Below, in pieces: positions 63,587-64,000 of a stretch of 64,000 nt of DNA (its first letter is position 1; the number at the start of each line of letters is the position of its first letter). Below the pieces are notes generated by a model. The model saw nothing but the letters and a program-made list of their open reading frames with translations. It ran no database searches and was not told where the DNA came from. Source of the stretch: Melastoma dodecandrum (Eukaryota > Streptophyta > Magnoliopsida > Myrtales > Melastomataceae); NCBI GenBank assembly GCA_029817715.1, contig JARUPY010000397.1, positions 6,510,001 through 6,574,000 on the forward strand, in the 5' to 3' direction. Made by a program: the position numbers and the translations under genes.

Positions 63587-64000
63587 ATGCCTTTGTGGCA
63601 GCCTTTGTATTCTCTGCTTGCCTCTGCCACCGTCCTCCTCGAACACGGGGTCACCTCTGAGGAGGATTTCAACCAGCTGCTGTCTGTGGTAGCCGAGATT
63701 GACCAAGCGAGTGTCGATCGTTCGGACTTGGCAATTCTGATCTCCCTCTTTCGGCGGTCCTTCTGGCGCACGTGGGGCGAGCGGCGTGAGGCTCACGCTC
63801 TTAAGACGAAGCAAGAGGGGAGGGAGCTCGTTCTATCGCAGCCGCTCCCTTCTTCTGCCCGGATAACAGAGCTCTCTGGCAAAGAGGCTGCCCTTTTGAA
63901 GCGGAGGGAAGAGTTGCAGGTTGCTATCCAGCGTCTTCAAGTGGACCTGGACGCCACTTCTACAGATCATGTTGCGGTTGGTTGCTGCTCGCATGACTGA
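63587..64000 (+). CDS. C-terminal coiled-coil frame of the antisense PMD gene, copy 2 (runs off the window)
   Basis: Open without a stop to near the window end. It reads DFNQLLSVVAEIDQASVDRS, LISLFRRSFWRTWGERREAH and a heptad-rich ELSGKEAALLKRREELQVAI. It matches the minus-strand frame 9750-9363 of copy 1 (LSLFQKSFWCSWAERQEDF) residue for residue in the W-x-x-W core. The coding 5' boundary is not certain; an upstream splice acceptor is possible. Confidence 0.6.
   Translation: MPLWQPLYSLLASATVLLEHGVTSEEDFNQLLSVVAEIDQASVDRSDLAILISLFRRSFWRTWGERREAHALKTKQEGRELVLSQPLPSSARITELSGKEAALLKRREELQVAIQRLQVDLDATSTDHVAVGCCSHD

Larger units (their letters stand above)
59399..64000 (-). mobile_element. Gypsy LTR retrotransposon, Tat-like, copy 2 (3' part; continues past window)
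   Basis: The same family as the element at 2466-14634, in opposite orientation. The 3' LTR (59399-60134), the polypurine tract and the antisense TATA box come first, then the plus-strand PMD frame that is antisense to the element. The gag-pol side lies beyond 64000. The outer flank next to the LTR is GATCA. Confidence 0.75.

Overview
This is nuclear DNA from a flowering plant, most likely a dicot. The evidence is plant-only gene families with GT-AG introns (a LIN/CERBERUS-like E3 ligase, an LRR receptor kinase, an NPF7-type transporter), Tat-, Athila- and Copia-type LTR retrotransposons, BED/DUF659 hAT transposons, a TRIM, and an endogenous caulimovirid. I do not assign a species. Two host genes look real: the 3' exons of a LIN/CERBERUS-like gene (66-914, +) and a complete two-exon LRR receptor-like kinase (35750-39130, -). 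The NPF7-type gene (56990-58976, -) is a pseudogene. Most of the rest is nested or abutting mobile DNA.

Layout. 2.5-14.6 kb: a decayed Gypsy (Tat-like) element on the + strand with a 5' LTR, gag and protease but no recognisable reverse transcriptase. Its 3' third carries an antisense plant-mobile-domain (PMD) ORF with its own TATA box, and its 3' LTR is truncated. A 1.2 kb hAT-like non-autonomous element carrying a captured MORF (organellar RNA editing factor) gene fragment, intron included, lies inside the PMD ORF. 14.7-34.0 kb: an Athila-type Gypsy element on the - strand. Its left LTR is split by a Copia element (15585-20479, TSD AACCA), and its 3' internal region is split by a full-length hAT transposon (20876-24665, TSD TCTCATAC). 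34.4-34.7 kb: a promoter-like cluster of TGGGCC/GCCCA boxes and a short orphan ORF. 35.7-39.1 kb: the receptor kinase gene. 41.1-48.3 kb: a nearly full-length endogenous pararetrovirus with a 1218-codon open frame, a downstream RT-RNase H frame, and a second, zinc-knuckle ORF. Its 3' end is cut by a TRIM array (48289-49360) of one inverted and three direct 229-bp LTRs. 49.4-56.9 kb: gene-poor, AT-rich and repeat-derived DNA. 57-59 kb: the NPF7-type pseudogene, broken by a solo LTR inside an exon. 59.4 kb to the end: a second copy of the Tat-like family on the - strand with a 736-bp LTR, again with an antisense PMD ORF and a TATA box at almost the same distance from the LTR.

The most interesting signals are: (1) the Tat-like family that carries, in two copies, an antisense PMD gene with a conserved antisense promoter; (2) the pararetrovirus, whose order is coat protein, movement protein, protease, RT, RNase H, followed by a second ORF with two zinc knuckles; (3) the hAT-like element carrying an intron-containing piece of a MORF gene; (4) the palindromic TRIM array. 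All family calls were made by reading translated motifs. No database search was run.
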